Shown piece by piece: positions 8,541 to 16,222 of a stretch of 51,425 nt of DNA. Position numbers and translations under genes: made by a program. Origin of the DNA: Oscillospiraceae bacterium. Its GTDB lineage: Bacteria; Bacillota; Clostridia; Oscillospirales; Oscillospiraceae. The stretch covers positions 1 to 51,425 of the forward strand of contig JAFSMA010000042.1 in NCBI GenBank assembly GCA_017448145.1. Reading direction: 5' to 3'. Position 1 is the stretch's first letter; every line of letters begins with the position of its first letter. The notes beneath the pieces were generated by a model. It was not told the DNA's origin. It searched no databases and saw only the letters and a program-made list of their open reading frames with translations.

Positions 8541-9161
8541 TTATTGCTGGTTGAACCAATCCTTGCAGAACTGGGCAATGGCGGGCACCATGGCCTTGAT
8601 CTCCCGGCCGCTGGTGTTGATGCACAGGTGATAGCACTCCTTGGCGCCCCATTTGCCGTCATCGTACATCAGCCTGTGGTGGGCTCTGCCCTTGTCCACC
8701 TGCTTGATCTTCCGCACCATTTCCTTGTAGGTCAGATTCTCCTCCTCTTTGGCCCGCTCCATGCAGCGGCGCACCTTGGATTCCATGTCCGCGTAAACGA
8801 ACAGATTCAGCGGATGCAGATCCCGGAGGATTACGTCGGCGCAGCGGCCCACCACCACGCAGTCTCCCTTGGCGGCCAGCTCCTCGATGATGCGCCGCTG
8901 GGCCACCGCCACCCGGATGGGCTGGTCCATAATGGGCACGGCGGGCATGGCGGCAAAGCGGTTGCCGATGGTCATGGGATAGGCCGCTTCCATGCTGGAC
9001 TCGGACACATTGGCCACATACTGCTGGTCAAAACCATTTTCCTGGGCGATCATCTCGATGATCTGCTCGTCGTGGCAGGGTACGTGGAGGGCGTCGGCCA
9101 GACGCTTGCCCAGCTCGCGGCCGCCGCTGCCAAATTCGCGGCTGATGGTAATTACTCGCAT
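8541..9161 (-). CDS. Cytidylate kinase-like family protein
   Basis: A 206-residue P-loop protein of the cytidylate-kinase-like family, distinct from the true cmk at 25.1-25.8 kb. It opens with MRVITISREFGSGGRELGKR, where the FGSGGRELGK loop replaces the canonical kinase P-loop, and has the VVVGRCADVIL segment and an Arg-rich lid (KVRRCMERAKEEE). Members are common in Clostridia and mostly uncharacterised, so the nucleotide substrate is unproven. It follows the uridine kinase-like gene by 16 bp. The ATG is preceded by GAGGTGAAAGGAA. Confidence 0.82.
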   Translation of the reverse strand: MRVITISREFGSGGRELGKRLADALHVPCHDEQIIEMIAQENGFDQQYVANVSESSMEAAYPMTIGNRFAAMPAVPIMDQPIRVAVAQRRIIEELAAKGDCVVVGRCADVILRDLHPLNLFVYADMESKVRRCMERAKEEENLTYKEMVRKIKQVDKGRAHHRLMYDDGKWGAKECYHLCINTSGREIKAMVPAIAQFCKDWFNQQ

Positions 9162-9177
9162 TTCCTTTCACCTCGCA

Positions 9178-10104
9178 TCAATATTCATAGCAGCTTCCGC
9201 CCACAAACTCCCGGACGATGGAATTCATAGGCACATAAGGGGTTTCCAGCGGCGGCACGCCGTTGACCACCTTCATCAGATCGGTCAAGCCGTGCTTTTC
9301 CAAAAATTCCGGCGTCAGCTCCTGAGAAAACCGGGGAATCTCCCGCAGGTACTTGGACAGGATGCAGGGCTCATAGTCGTGGAAGGTGTCAATGTGAATG
9401 GAGGCGTTGCCCTTGTGGGGCATGATGTAGTTGACCTCCCCCCGATCCACGCTCTCGGCCCGCTCCACCGTGTCCCGCAGGGAATGGCCCCGTGTGTTGT
9501 AGTCACGAATCAGGCGCCGCGCCACACGGAGCTGCTCGGGTCGTACGATTTTGTCGTCCCCGGTAATAATGCGGGTGCGGGGCGCCACGTACACGCCGTT
9601 GGCCTCGCCCCGAAGATGGTCGAAAATCAGGGGGTTGAGCATGTGAATGCCTTCGGCAATAATGATGGCGTCCTTATCACCCTGCATTTTGTTATAACCG
9701 CCGGTATTACCGGTTTTGAAATCATACCAGGGAATGTCCACCTCCCGACCCTCCATCAGCTGATGGATGCAGGACACCAGCTGCTCCACGTTGACGCAGT
9801 AAGGCGACTCCCAATCGGTGGCCTCGGGGGGCCGCTGGTCCAGGGGCAGGAAAAAGTTGTCCATGCTCAAAAGGCACACCTTCACTCCCAGGTTGTTCAG
9901 ATAATCCCGCAGGCGCATGGCGGTGGTGGTCTTGCCGCTGCCGCTGGGGCCAGTCAACGCCACCACAGGCTTCTTGTCACGGCTGGCCAGAATGGTGGCG
10001 GCCGCCGCCCCCACCTTGTCGTGGAACACCTCTTCGCACCGCAGCACGAACTGTGTCTGGTTGCGCATGGCGTAATTGATATTTTCCAGGTCAATGACTC
10101 GCAT
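9178..10104 (-). CDS. Uridine kinase-like nucleoside kinase (PRK/URK family)
   Basis: A 308-residue kinase with Walker A GPSGSGKTTTAMRL (about residues 53-66), the substrate loop SMDNFFLP, and IIIAEGIHMLNP followed by an Arg-rich lid (RVARRLIRDYNTRG). This is the PRK/uridine kinase fold. The family phosphorylates uridine/cytidine or a related substrate; the roughly 45-residue N-terminal extension and long C-terminus set it apart from standard Udk (about 210 residues), so specificity is uncertain. A udk gene also lies near mltG-yrrO in Bacillus. The ATG follows GGGAGGGTACGCCT. Confidence 0.82.
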   Translation of the reverse strand: MRVIDLENINYAMRNQTQFVLRCEEVFHDKVGAAAATILASRDKKPVVALTGPSGSGKTTTAMRLRDYLNNLGVKVCLLSMDNFFLPLDQRPPEATDWESPYCVNVEQLVSCIHQLMEGREVDIPWYDFKTGNTGGYNKMQGDKDAIIIAEGIHMLNPLIFDHLRGEANGVYVAPRTRIITGDDKIVRPEQLRVARRLIRDYNTRGHSLRDTVERAESVDRGEVNYIMPHKGNASIHIDTFHDYEPCILSKYLREIPRFSQELTPEFLEKHGLTDLMKVVNGVPPLETPYVPMNSIVREFVGGSCYEY

Positions 10105-10236
10105 AGGCGTACCCTCCCGGCGAATTTTTGCTCAGTATACCATATTTTCTTCTCATAGGCAAGCTACGGCTTTGGGCCGGAATGGCATTTTCCCTTCAAT
10201 TTACAAAAAAGTGATGTATGCGACACCGGAATGTGG

Positions 10237-10242
10237 TATTAT
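10237..10242 (+). promoter_or_regulatory. Extended -10 promoter before the D,D-carboxypeptidase gene
   Basis: TGTGG-TATTAT on the plus strand, 38 bp before the ATG. No good -35 is present at 16-18 nt, so the call rests on the TGG-extended -10 pattern that recurs in this window. Confidence 0.5.
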
Positions 10243-10280
10243 GATTCAGTGGAATCAACTCTTTTCCAACAGGAGCGCCG

Positions 10281-11360
10281 ATGAACGATACGTATCAAGA
10301 ATTACCGGAAACCATAACGCCGGAACAACGGATGGAGCGCCGCGCTGCACGGACGAAGGCCAGACGGGAGCGGCAGCGCCGCCGCCGTCTGCGCACGCTG
10401 CTGCGCCTGTCGCCCATTGTGGCCGTGCTGCTGCTACTGGCGGTGGTGCTGATTGTCCGTGGAAAGGCCTACCGCCCCGCCGAGACCCAGCCCGCCGTCT
10501 CTCCCCAGCCGGAGGTCACGGCGGCAGAGCCAGCCACAGATGCGCCTCCCTCTTATCTTACGCTGGACTACGCCACCGCCTCCCCACCCGGCGACGCCAT
10601 CACCAGCACCTATGCCCTGCTGCTGGATGCTGCCGACGGACGGGTGCTCATTGACCGTGGCAGCGATGTTCTCATCAATCCCGCCTCCATGACCAAGGTG
10701 ATGACCATACTCACCGCCGCCGACTATATCGACAACCTCTCCGACACCATTGTATTCACCAAAGAGATGTCGGACTACGCCTATGTGGATGAGCTGAGCA
10801 TAGCAGGCTTTATGCCCGGGGAGCAGGTCACTGTGGCAGATCTGCTTTACGGCACCATCCTCCCCTCCGGCGCCGATGCCGCCGTGGGCCTTGCTGTATA
10901 TGTGGCGGGCTCGGAGGAGGCGTTCATGGTACTGGTCAACGAGAAGATGGCCCAAATGGGCCTCAGCCCCCAGGCACATTTCACCAACTGTTCCGGAAAA
11001 TATGATGAAAGCCACCGCTGCACCTTGGCCGACCTGGCCATCATCATGGATACCGCCATGCAAAACGACCTGTGCCGTCAGGTACTGTCGGCACACACCT
11101 ACACCACCTCGCGCACCTCGGCCCACCCGGAGGGCCTGCTGCTGTCCAACTGGTTTTTGCGCCGCATCGAGGACAAGGACAGCGGCGCCATCACGGTGGT
11201 GGGCGGCAAAACCGGCTACGTGAAAGAGGCGGGGTCCTGCGCCGTCAGCTACGGCGAGGACGCATCCGGCCATGGCTATCTCTGCGTCACCGGCGACGCC
11301 CAAAGCGCCTGGCTTTGCATCTATGACCACGCGGCATTGTATCATGACTATGCAACCTGA
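10281..11360 (+). CDS. D-alanyl-D-alanine carboxypeptidase (PBP5/DacF family)
   Basis: A 359-residue serine D,D-peptidase that trims pentapeptide stems outside the membrane. A highly basic N-terminal region (residues 15-38) precedes one transmembrane helix (PIVAVLLLLAVVLIV). The catalytic motifs are SMTK (in INPASMTKVMTI), SGA in ILPSGADAAVGL in place of SGN, and KTG in GGKTGYVKEAG. The SGN Asn is replaced by Ala, which is unusual. The ATG follows ACAGGAGCGCCG. A second paralogue with an intact SGN is at 28.6-29.4 kb. Confidence 0.9.
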   Translation: MNDTYQELPETITPEQRMERRAARTKARRERQRRRRLRTLLRLSPIVAVLLLLAVVLIVRGKAYRPAETQPAVSPQPEVTAAEPATDAPPSYLTLDYATASPPGDAITSTYALLLDAADGRVLIDRGSDVLINPASMTKVMTILTAADYIDNLSDTIVFTKEMSDYAYVDELSIAGFMPGEQVTVADLLYGTILPSGADAAVGLAVYVAGSEEAFMVLVNEKMAQMGLSPQAHFTNCSGKYDESHRCTLADLAIIMDTAMQNDLCRQVLSAHTYTTSRTSAHPEGLLLSNWFLRRIEDKDSGAITVVGGKTGYVKEAGSCAVSYGEDASGHGYLCVTGDAQSAWLCIYDHAALYHDYAT

Positions 11361-11373
11361 CATGATTTTCTTG

Positions 11374-11402
11374 TTGCATACGGTTGTAATCGATGGTAAA
11401 AT
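11374..11402 (+). promoter_or_regulatory. Promoter of the 55-residue membrane protein
   Basis: TTGCAT (11374-11379), a 17-nt spacer and TAAAAT (11397-11402), with TGG before the -10. The roughly 90-nt leader contains an inverted repeat, CCGCCA ... TGGCGG (about 11421-11453). Confidence 0.6.
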
Positions 11403-11500
11403 ATGCCTGTCAATCCATCCCGCCACCGATATGACTGTTTTGGCGGCGGGTTTAATAGGGGTGGCTTTTATGTCCGCCAAATCAGAAAGGAGCGCTATCC

Positions 11501-11668
11501 ATGGGTAAAATCATCAAGTTTATCGGCGTCATTACAGGCATTCTGGTGGCGGCTGCGGGCATCGCCTTTGCCGTGTACTACTGGGATCTGGATAAGAAGT
11601 TCCTGGATCTGGTGGACAAGTGCTGCCGCCGGGGCGAAAGCGGCGAGGCCGTGAATTTTGCCGACTGA
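11501..11668 (+). CDS. Small membrane protein, 55 aa, function unknown
   Basis: A 55-residue protein starting MGKIIKFIGVITGIL. One N-terminal hydrophobic helix (about residues 6-26) is followed by a charged tail with two adjacent cysteines (DKCCRRGESGEAV). The start is well supported: AGAAAGGAG lies 8 bp upstream of the ATG, a promoter is found at 11374-11402 and a strong terminator follows 20 bp after the stop. I do not recognise the family. The overall shape resembles short YtxH-like membrane proteins, but that is only a resemblance. Confidence 0.75.
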   Translation: MGKIIKFIGVITGILVAAAGIAFAVYYWDLDKKFLDLVDKCCRRGESGEAVNFAD

Positions 11669-11688
11669 CAGATCATAAGTGCATACGG

Positions 11689-11726
11689 AAAGGGAGACGG
11701 CTCCGAAGAGTCGCCTCCCTTTTGCT
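11689..11726 (+). terminator. Intrinsic terminator after the 55-aa gene (probably bidirectional)
   Basis: AAAGGGAGACGGCTC and GAGTCGCCTCCCTTT pair with two mismatches around CGAA (11689-11724), followed by TTTTGC. It sits between the small gene and the 3' end of htpG. Confidence 0.82.
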
Positions 11727-11742
11727 ATCCCATTGTTGCCTG

Positions 11743-13620
11743 TCAGCTCCACAGCGAGCACAGCAGATCCGTGTAGGCGCTGGGGTTCTCCAGGGGCAGG
11801 CCCGCAATCAGCAGTGCCTGGTTGTAGAAGATCTCCACGTACTTTTTCGCCTTCTCCGGATCCATGATCCGGGTGGTCTCAAAGGTCACAAAGGCGGGGT
11901 GATCCACGTTCAGCTCCAAAATCCGCTTGGCCTTCATACCCAACTCCGGCTGCACGGCGGTGAAATACTTCTCCATCTCGAAGGTAAGACCGTCGCCGCT
12001 GGTAAGGCAGACAGGGTGGGTTTTCAGCTTGGTGGAGGCCCGCACCTCCGACACCCTGTCGCCCAGCACTTCGCGGATAAAATCAAAAGCCTCCTTGTGG
12101 GCCTCAGCGTCCACCTTCTTCTCCTCGTCTCCCAGCTCCAAATCGCCGTCGATGGCGTTGCGGAAGGGCTTGCCGCCGTATTCCCGGAACATATCGGGGA
12201 TGAACTCGTCAGCCTTATCGGTGAAGTAGAGAATCTCATAGTTGTGCTCTTTCAGCAGTTCCGTCTGGGGCAGGTTGTCCACCGCCTCGATGGTGTCACC
12301 GGCGGCGTAATAGATGTACTTCTGGCCCTCGGGCATCCGCTCCACATACTCTTTGAGCGTCACCAGCTTCTTCTCCGTGCTGGAATAGAACAGCAGCAGA
12401 TCTTGGAGCTGCTCCTTGTTGGCACCATAGTTGTTCAGCGCGCACACCTTCAGCTGCCGTCCGAAGTTGCGGAAGAAGGTCTCATACTGCTCCCGCTCGT
12501 CTTTCAGCATCCGCTCCAGCTCTGCCCGAATTTTCTTCTCCAGATTGTTGCGGATGACCTTCAACTGCCGGTCATGCTGCAACAGCTCGCGGCTGATGTT
12601 CAGGCTCAGGTCGGGGCTGTCCACCACGCCGCGGACAAAGTTGAAGTAATCCGGCAGCAGGTCCTCGCACTGGTCCATGATCATCACGCCGGCGCTGTAT
12701 AGCTGCAATCCAGCCTTATAGTCCTCGGTGTAGTACATGCCGGGAGTCTTGGCGGGGATAAACAGCAGCGCCTTGTAGGTAACGGCGCCCTCGGCGCTGA
12801 CGGTGATCACCGACTGGGGCGCGGCAAAGTCGCCGAAGCGCTCCTGGTAGAACTTGTCGTACTCCTCCCGCGCCACGTCGCTCTTCTTCCGCTGCCACAG
12901 GGGCACCATAGAGTTGAGGGTCTCCAGCTCGAAATAATCCTCATATTCGGGCTTGTCGTCGGGGCTGCCCTCCTTGCGGCGGGACTTGGGCATCTCCATG
13001 CGGATGGGGAAGCGGATATAGTCAGAATACTTTTTCACCAGTGACCGCAGGGTGTATTCCTGCAAATATTGGCTGAATTCTCCCTTCTCCTCCCCGTCGG
13101 CCTTGATGTGCATGATCACGTCCGTGCCCACGGTGTCCTTGTCGCAAGGGGTGATGGTGTAGCCGTCCACGCCCTCGCTCTCCCAGCAATAGGCCTGGTC
13201 GCAGCCGTATTTCCGGGTGACGACGGTGATCTTATCCGCCACCATAAAGGCGGAGTAAAATCCAACGCCGAACTGGCCGATAATGTCGGTGTCGGCGGCG
13301 TCGCCGTTCTCCTGGCGGAACTGGTAGCTGCCGGAGTTGGCGATCACGCCCAGGTGCTTGTCCAGCTCCTTGTCGTCCATGCCGATGCCGTTGTCGCTGA
13401 CGGTCAGCGTTCCCTTTTCCTTGTCGATGGTCAGCGTGATGGCAAAATCTTTTCGCTCAATGCCCACCTTGTCGTCGGTAAGGCTGAGATAGCTCAGCTT
13501 GTCAATGGCGTCGGACGCATTGGAGATGATCTCACGCAGGAAAATCTCCTTATGGGTGTAAATGGAGTTGATCATCAGATCCAGCATCCGCTTGGACTCG
13601 GCCTTGAATTGTTTTTTCAT
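11743..13620 (-). CDS. htpG: Molecular chaperone HtpG (Hsp90)
   Basis: A 625-residue bacterial Hsp90. The GHKL ATPase motifs are in order: EIFLREIISNASDAIDKL, the DNGIGMD lid motif, IGQFGVGFYSAFMVAD and the TDVIMHIK strand. The middle domain has the VVDSPDLSLNISRE segment with its conserved Arg, and the C-terminal dimerisation domain ends in ALLIAGLPLENPSAYTDL. The ATG at 13618-13620 (MKKQFKAESKRMLD) follows GAGGAGGCAATTTTCA; a longer in-frame reading upstream lacks a ribosome site. Length matches the family. Confidence 0.97.
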   Translation of the reverse strand: MKKQFKAESKRMLDLMINSIYTHKEIFLREIISNASDAIDKLSYLSLTDDKVGIERKDFAITLTIDKEKGTLTVSDNGIGMDDKELDKHLGVIANSGSYQFRQENGDAADTDIIGQFGVGFYSAFMVADKITVVTRKYGCDQAYCWESEGVDGYTITPCDKDTVGTDVIMHIKADGEEKGEFSQYLQEYTLRSLVKKYSDYIRFPIRMEMPKSRRKEGSPDDKPEYEDYFELETLNSMVPLWQRKKSDVAREEYDKFYQERFGDFAAPQSVITVSAEGAVTYKALLFIPAKTPGMYYTEDYKAGLQLYSAGVMIMDQCEDLLPDYFNFVRGVVDSPDLSLNISRELLQHDRQLKVIRNNLEKKIRAELERMLKDEREQYETFFRNFGRQLKVCALNNYGANKEQLQDLLLFYSSTEKKLVTLKEYVERMPEGQKYIYYAAGDTIEAVDNLPQTELLKEHNYEILYFTDKADEFIPDMFREYGGKPFRNAIDGDLELGDEEKKVDAEAHKEAFDFIREVLGDRVSEVRASTKLKTHPVCLTSGDGLTFEMEKYFTAVQPELGMKAKRILELNVDHPAFVTFETTRIMDPEKAKKYVEIFYNQALLIAGLPLENPSAYTDLLCSLWS

Positions 13621-13644
13621 TGAAAATTGCCTCCTCATGGTGAA

Positions 13645-13668
13645 AGGGAGATGCCGTCGCATCTCCCT
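13645..13668 (-). other. Intercistronic hairpin between the 87-aa gene and htpG
   Basis: AGGGAGATGC and GCATCTCCCT form a perfect 10-bp stem (loop CGTC on the plus strand). On the minus strand it is followed by TTC and then the htpG ribosome site, so it could be a weak terminator or an RNA-stability element. No U tract of terminator quality is present. Confidence 0.55.
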
Positions 13669-13698
13669 GCAAAAGATGACGAAGTAATCGCGGGGGAA

Positions 13699-13962
13699 TC
13701 AGCGCTTTTTGCCGCGGCTCAGGAAGAACAGCAGCCCAGAGAGAACGGTCACAAATCCGGCGGCGCACATGACGATGCGCAGCACGTTCCGGGCCCCCTC
13801 CGGCATCTTTTCGCTAATGGTGTCAGCCGCCTTTTTCGCCGCCGCGCCGCAGAGCTGCCACAGCTGTTTCGCCGCCGCCGTCGCAAAGGCGCACAAGAGC
13901 TCCACCGCCTTGTTCAGCACCGGCGCAATGAGATCCATTACCTGCTCCACAACCTGTTCCAT
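13699..13962 (-). CDS. Small membrane-associated protein, 87 aa, unknown function
   Basis: An 87-residue protein (MEQVVEQVMDLIAPVLNK...). The first 60 residues are Ala-rich and helical, with two cysteines, then one transmembrane helix (about residues 62-82: VLRIVMCAAGFVTVLSGLLFF) and a basic end (SRGKKR). The ATG at 13960-13962 is preceded by GAAGGAGGCACTGTC. It lies 63 bp downstream of the csoR-type gene and upstream of htpG, so it may be in the csoR transcript. No family recognised. Confidence 0.7.
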   Translation of the reverse strand: MEQVVEQVMDLIAPVLNKAVELLCAFATAAAKQLWQLCGAAAKKAADTISEKMPEGARNVLRIVMCAAGFVTVLSGLLFFLSRGKKR

Positions 13963-14025
13963 GACAGTGCCTCCTTCGTGAATGGTTCCTGTACCTATTA
14001 TAGCACAGCTTTCCCGCCAATGCAA

Positions 14026-14301
14026 TCATCGCATAAAGCGGTCAATGGCGGTGTCCAGCTTTTCCAGCGCCTCCATGTCGTCCGCCTTGGCAGCGTCCAC
14101 GATACAATGCTCAATGTGATCCTTCAAAATCACCCGTCCGGTGCTGTTCAGCGCCGAAATCACCGCGCTGAGCTGCAAGAGCACGTCGGTGCAGTCCTCG
14201 CCCCGCTCCACCATCCTGCGCACCGACTCCAGGTGTCCCTGGGCCCGGCTGATGCGGTTGAGCACAGCCTTGGTCTGGCTGTGGGAATGGCTGTGTTCCA
14301 T
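14026..14301 (-). CDS. csoR: Metal-sensing transcriptional repressor, CsoR/FrmR (DUF156) family
   Basis: A 91-residue all-helical repressor. The C-H-C ligand set of copper-sensing CsoR is intact: C37 (GEDCTDV), H62 (KDHIEH) and C66 (EHCIVDA). The DNA-contact helix NRISRAQGHLESVRRM is typical. The N-terminus has an added EHSHSHSQ His run that could bind metal. It is divergent from a small His-rich gene, not from a recognisable copper ATPase, so the metal and the target are open. The ATG follows AAGGAGACGACCGCC. The gene symbol reflects the ligand pattern only. Confidence 0.85.
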   Translation of the reverse strand: MEHSHSHSQTKAVLNRISRAQGHLESVRRMVERGEDCTDVLLQLSAVISALNSTGRVILKDHIEHCIVDAAKADDMEALEKLDTAIDRFMR

Positions 14302-14338
14302 GGCGGTCGTCTCCTTACGCGGCGCTTCATTTTCTCAA

Positions 14339-14368
14339 ATTATACCAGAATTGCCCGCAGTGTGTCAA
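14339..14368 (-). promoter_or_regulatory. Promoter of the csoR-type gene
   Basis: TTGACA (14363-14368), an 18-nt spacer and TATAAT (14339-14344) on the minus strand, with TGG before the -10. No GC-tract palindrome typical of a CsoR operator was found nearby. Confidence 0.78.
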
Positions 14369-14385
14369 CAACGCCCGCCTCGGAT

Positions 14386-14414
14386 TTGACTTCCTGCCGC
14401 CTCCGTGCTACAAT
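14386..14414 (+). promoter_or_regulatory. Promoter of the His-rich small gene
   Basis: TTGACT (14386-14391), a 17-nt spacer and TACAAT (14409-14414), with TGC before the -10. It is divergent from the csoR promoter; the two -35 elements are 17 bp apart. Confidence 0.75.
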
Positions 14415-14444
14415 TTAAGAAAGAGTTCAAAGGAGGTTTCCGCC

Positions 14445-14675
14445 ATGCACATGCACGTTTCGCCCCACGAGGCGCATCCGCTCCACTCCCCCGATGCCGC
14501 CATGGCGCTGCTGCGGCACATGACCCAGGGTGTTCGACGCCAGGTGGAGGATCTCCACGAGCTGGCCCACTCCATCGATGGCGACGCTGAATCGCTGATT
14601 CACGACGCCTGCGTGGATTTGCAGGTGGGCTGCGAAAAGCTGGACGAGGCCCTCCGGCTGCTGAAAGGCGAATGA
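14445..14675 (+). CDS. Small His-rich protein, 76 aa, divergent from csoR
   Basis: A 76-residue protein that begins MHMHVSPHEAHPLHSPD, with five His in the first 14 residues. The remainder is a predicted helical hairpin with two cysteines (DACVDLQVGCEKLDEALRLL). AAAGGAGG precedes the ATG, a strong promoter lies upstream and a terminator directly after. No family recognised. The His/Met-rich start and divergence from a CsoR-type sensor suggest a metal-binding or metal-responsive role (inference). The helical part is faintly reminiscent of a CsoR monomer, but too weakly to claim homology. Confidence 0.72.
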   Translation: MHMHVSPHEAHPLHSPDAAMALLRHMTQGVRRQVEDLHELAHSIDGDAESLIHDACVDLQVGCEKLDEALRLLKGE

Positions 14676-14689
14676 CCTGTCAAAAGGAT

Positions 14690-14720
14690 AAAACGCCCCG
14701 CTTCGGCGGGGCGTTTTGCT
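14690..14720 (+). terminator. Bidirectional terminator between His-rich gene and guanine deaminase
   Basis: AAAACGCCCCG-CTTC-GGCGGGGCGTTTT is a near-perfect stem with T-runs on both strands (14690-14717), just inside two converging genes. Confidence 0.9.
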
Positions 14721-14729
14721 GTGATACCG

Positions 14730-15998
14730 TCAATCCCGGCGGACCACTTCCCTGCCCTCGGACCATACGGACACGATATTATGGCGGTGGGTCATATAAA
14801 TGGCCCGTTCAAACCGCTGCTGCACGGAGAGGGGCTTTGCCGTCTCCGGGAAGTCCCAGTCGTTGATGACGATGGCATGGAGCTTGTCGCCCGTTGCGAA
14901 GCCCGCCCCGGCGCCGAAGTACCGATGGCCTGCCGTGGTGCCCAGATAGTACGCCTCCGCTACGGTAAGGAAATCGCTCTGCCAGTTGTCCAGCATCCGC
15001 CGGGTCTTGCTGGTGCGGATGGTAGCGGCAATCACCTTATATATCGGCAGCTGTGCGCCGCCCGCGATATCGCTGCCCAGCGTGACGTGAAGTCCCTCAT
15101 CCAGCATCCGCTTCACCGGGCACACGCCGGAACAGATGTTGGTGTTGGAATCGGCACAGTGTACCACCACCACACCGGCGTCCCGAATGGCCTTGCGCTC
15201 CACCTCGTCCGACCACACACAGTGGGCCATAAGAGTATGATCTTTCCACAGTCCGAATTTGTCGTAGGTCTCCCAATACCGCTGGGTGTCAGGATGCAGC
15301 TCATGCGTAAAAGCGATCTCCTGGTCGTTCTCACTGAGGTGGGATTGGACGTACAGCCCCTGCTCCCTGGCAATACGGCCCAGCGCCGCCATCAGCTCGT
15401 CGGTGCAGCTGATGGTAAACCGGGGCGTCAAAATGGGCTTGATATGCTCAAAATGGCACCCCTCCAACCAGCGTAGCGTCTCCCGAATGGACTCCTCCGT
15501 GGTCTCCTGCAATAGGCCCGGCTTGCCGTTGCGGTCCATGTTCACCTTGCCCACGTAGCCGGTGACACCCGCCTTTTCCAGCTCCTCCATCAAGATCCAT
15601 GTGGCGTCGGTGTGAAGAGAGGAAAACATGCACACCCGCGTGGTGCCGTTGGTGATCAGATCTGAGGCCAGCCGCCGATAGGTACGTCGGGCGTAGTCCA
15701 AATCGGCAAATCGGGCCTCCACCGGGAAGGTATAGGTGTCCAGCCAGTCCATCAGCGGTAAATCCATACCCATACCCAGCATGGGATACTGAGGCCCATG
15801 GAGGTGCATATCGGCAAAGGACTGCATGATGAGCCCGTCGCCGTAATCGTGAACTGCCGCACCAGCCCAATCCTCCGGTACGCTGTCGCAGACGCCCCAG
15901 ATGCAGCCGTCTTCCAGCAGCAAATATCCCCGTTCCCTGACGCGAAGCTGTCCCAGCGTCGGCGCGTCGATGATATTGCCCTTCAAAATCTCCCGCAT
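14730..15998 (-). CDS. guaD: Guanine deaminase (amidohydrolase family)
   Basis: A 422-residue zinc amidohydrolase converting guanine to xanthine and ammonia. The metal-site motifs are ADMHLHGPQYP (HxH), QSHLSEND, LMAHCVWSD and LGSDIAGG; TFPVEARFADLDYA and VGKVNMDRN are typical of GuaD. The start at 15996-15998 (MREILKGNI) follows GAGAGGAGGCCGATA; a longer in-frame reading upstream would run through the riboswitch. The purine riboswitch in the leader supports a purine substrate. It is a single-gene transcript. Confidence 0.93.
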   Translation of the reverse strand: MREILKGNIIDAPTLGQLRVRERGYLLLEDGCIWGVCDSVPEDWAGAAVHDYGDGLIMQSFADMHLHGPQYPMLGMGMDLPLMDWLDTYTFPVEARFADLDYARRTYRRLASDLITNGTTRVCMFSSLHTDATWILMEELEKAGVTGYVGKVNMDRNGKPGLLQETTEESIRETLRWLEGCHFEHIKPILTPRFTISCTDELMAALGRIAREQGLYVQSHLSENDQEIAFTHELHPDTQRYWETYDKFGLWKDHTLMAHCVWSDEVERKAIRDAGVVVVHCADSNTNICSGVCPVKRMLDEGLHVTLGSDIAGGAQLPIYKVIAATIRTSKTRRMLDNWQSDFLTVAEAYYLGTTAGHRYFGAGAGFATGDKLHAIVINDWDFPETAKPLSVQQRFERAIYMTHRHNIVSVWSEGREVVRRD

Positions 15999-16023
15999 AT
16001 TATCGGCCTCCTCTCTAAAAAGC

Positions 16024-16053
16024 AAAAAGGCGCTCTGCCGGCAGCAGAACACC
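16024..16053 (-). terminator. Riboswitch expression-platform terminator of guaD
   Basis: On the minus strand GGTGTTCTGC and GCAGAGCGCC form a 10-bp stem (two G-T pairs) with loop TGCCG, followed by TTTTT. Its first three bases overlap the 3' strand of the aptamer P1 stem. Confidence 0.75.
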
Positions 16054-16117
16054 CATAGTGGGAGCATAGGTGCCCCCGTAGAGACGCTGCGGGCCAACAC
16101 CCCGCAGCTATATGGTT
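16051..16117 (-). promoter_or_regulatory. Purine (guanine-class) riboswitch aptamer upstream of guaD
   Basis: On the minus strand: P1 AACCAT/ATGGGT, J1/2 ATAG, P2 CTGCGGG/CCCGCAG with loop GTGTTGG, J2/3 GTCTCTAC, P3 GGGGGC/GCTCCC with loop ACCTAT, and J3/1 ACT. The GG of L2 can kiss the CC of L3. J2/3 keeps U47, C50, U51 and A52 of the xpt numbering, and the specificity base at position 74 is C, which means guanine rather than adenine. The gene downstream is guanine deaminase, which fits the ligand. Confidence 0.85.
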
Positions 16118-16130
16118 ATCTTGTATTTTC

Positions 16131-16158
16131 ATTATAACACGTCGCCGCCACTTTGCAA
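16131..16158 (-). promoter_or_regulatory. Promoter of the riboswitch-guaD transcript
   Basis: TTGCAA (16153-16158), a 16-nt spacer and TATAAT (16131-16136) on the minus strand. The predicted start lies a few bases before P1 of the aptamer. Confidence 0.72.
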
Positions 16159-16174
16159 GCCCCTTCTTTTCCGC

Positions 16175-16201
16175 ATAAGCCTGTCCCGCCGTTCATATAC
16201 T
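16175..16201 (+). promoter_or_regulatory. Candidate sigma-E (mother-cell) promoter of spoIIP
   Basis: ATA (16175-16177), 16 nt, then CATATACT (16194-16201) fits the Bacillus sigma-E pattern ATA-N16/18-CATACAnT with one mismatch. spoIIP is sigma-E-dependent in Bacillus, so the match is expected. Confidence 0.55.
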
Positions 16202-16222
16202 GGGCTGAAAGAGGTGTCACCA

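Noticed and set aside
10281..11360. Pseudogene idea for the first D,D-carboxypeptidase because SGN reads SGA
   Set aside because: The frame, the SxxK and KTG motifs and the expression signals are intact, so it was kept as a gene with an unusual residue.
14302..14444. Search for a CsoR operator between csoR and the His-rich gene
   Set aside because: No G/C-tract palindrome of the CsoR type was visible, so no operator was annotated.
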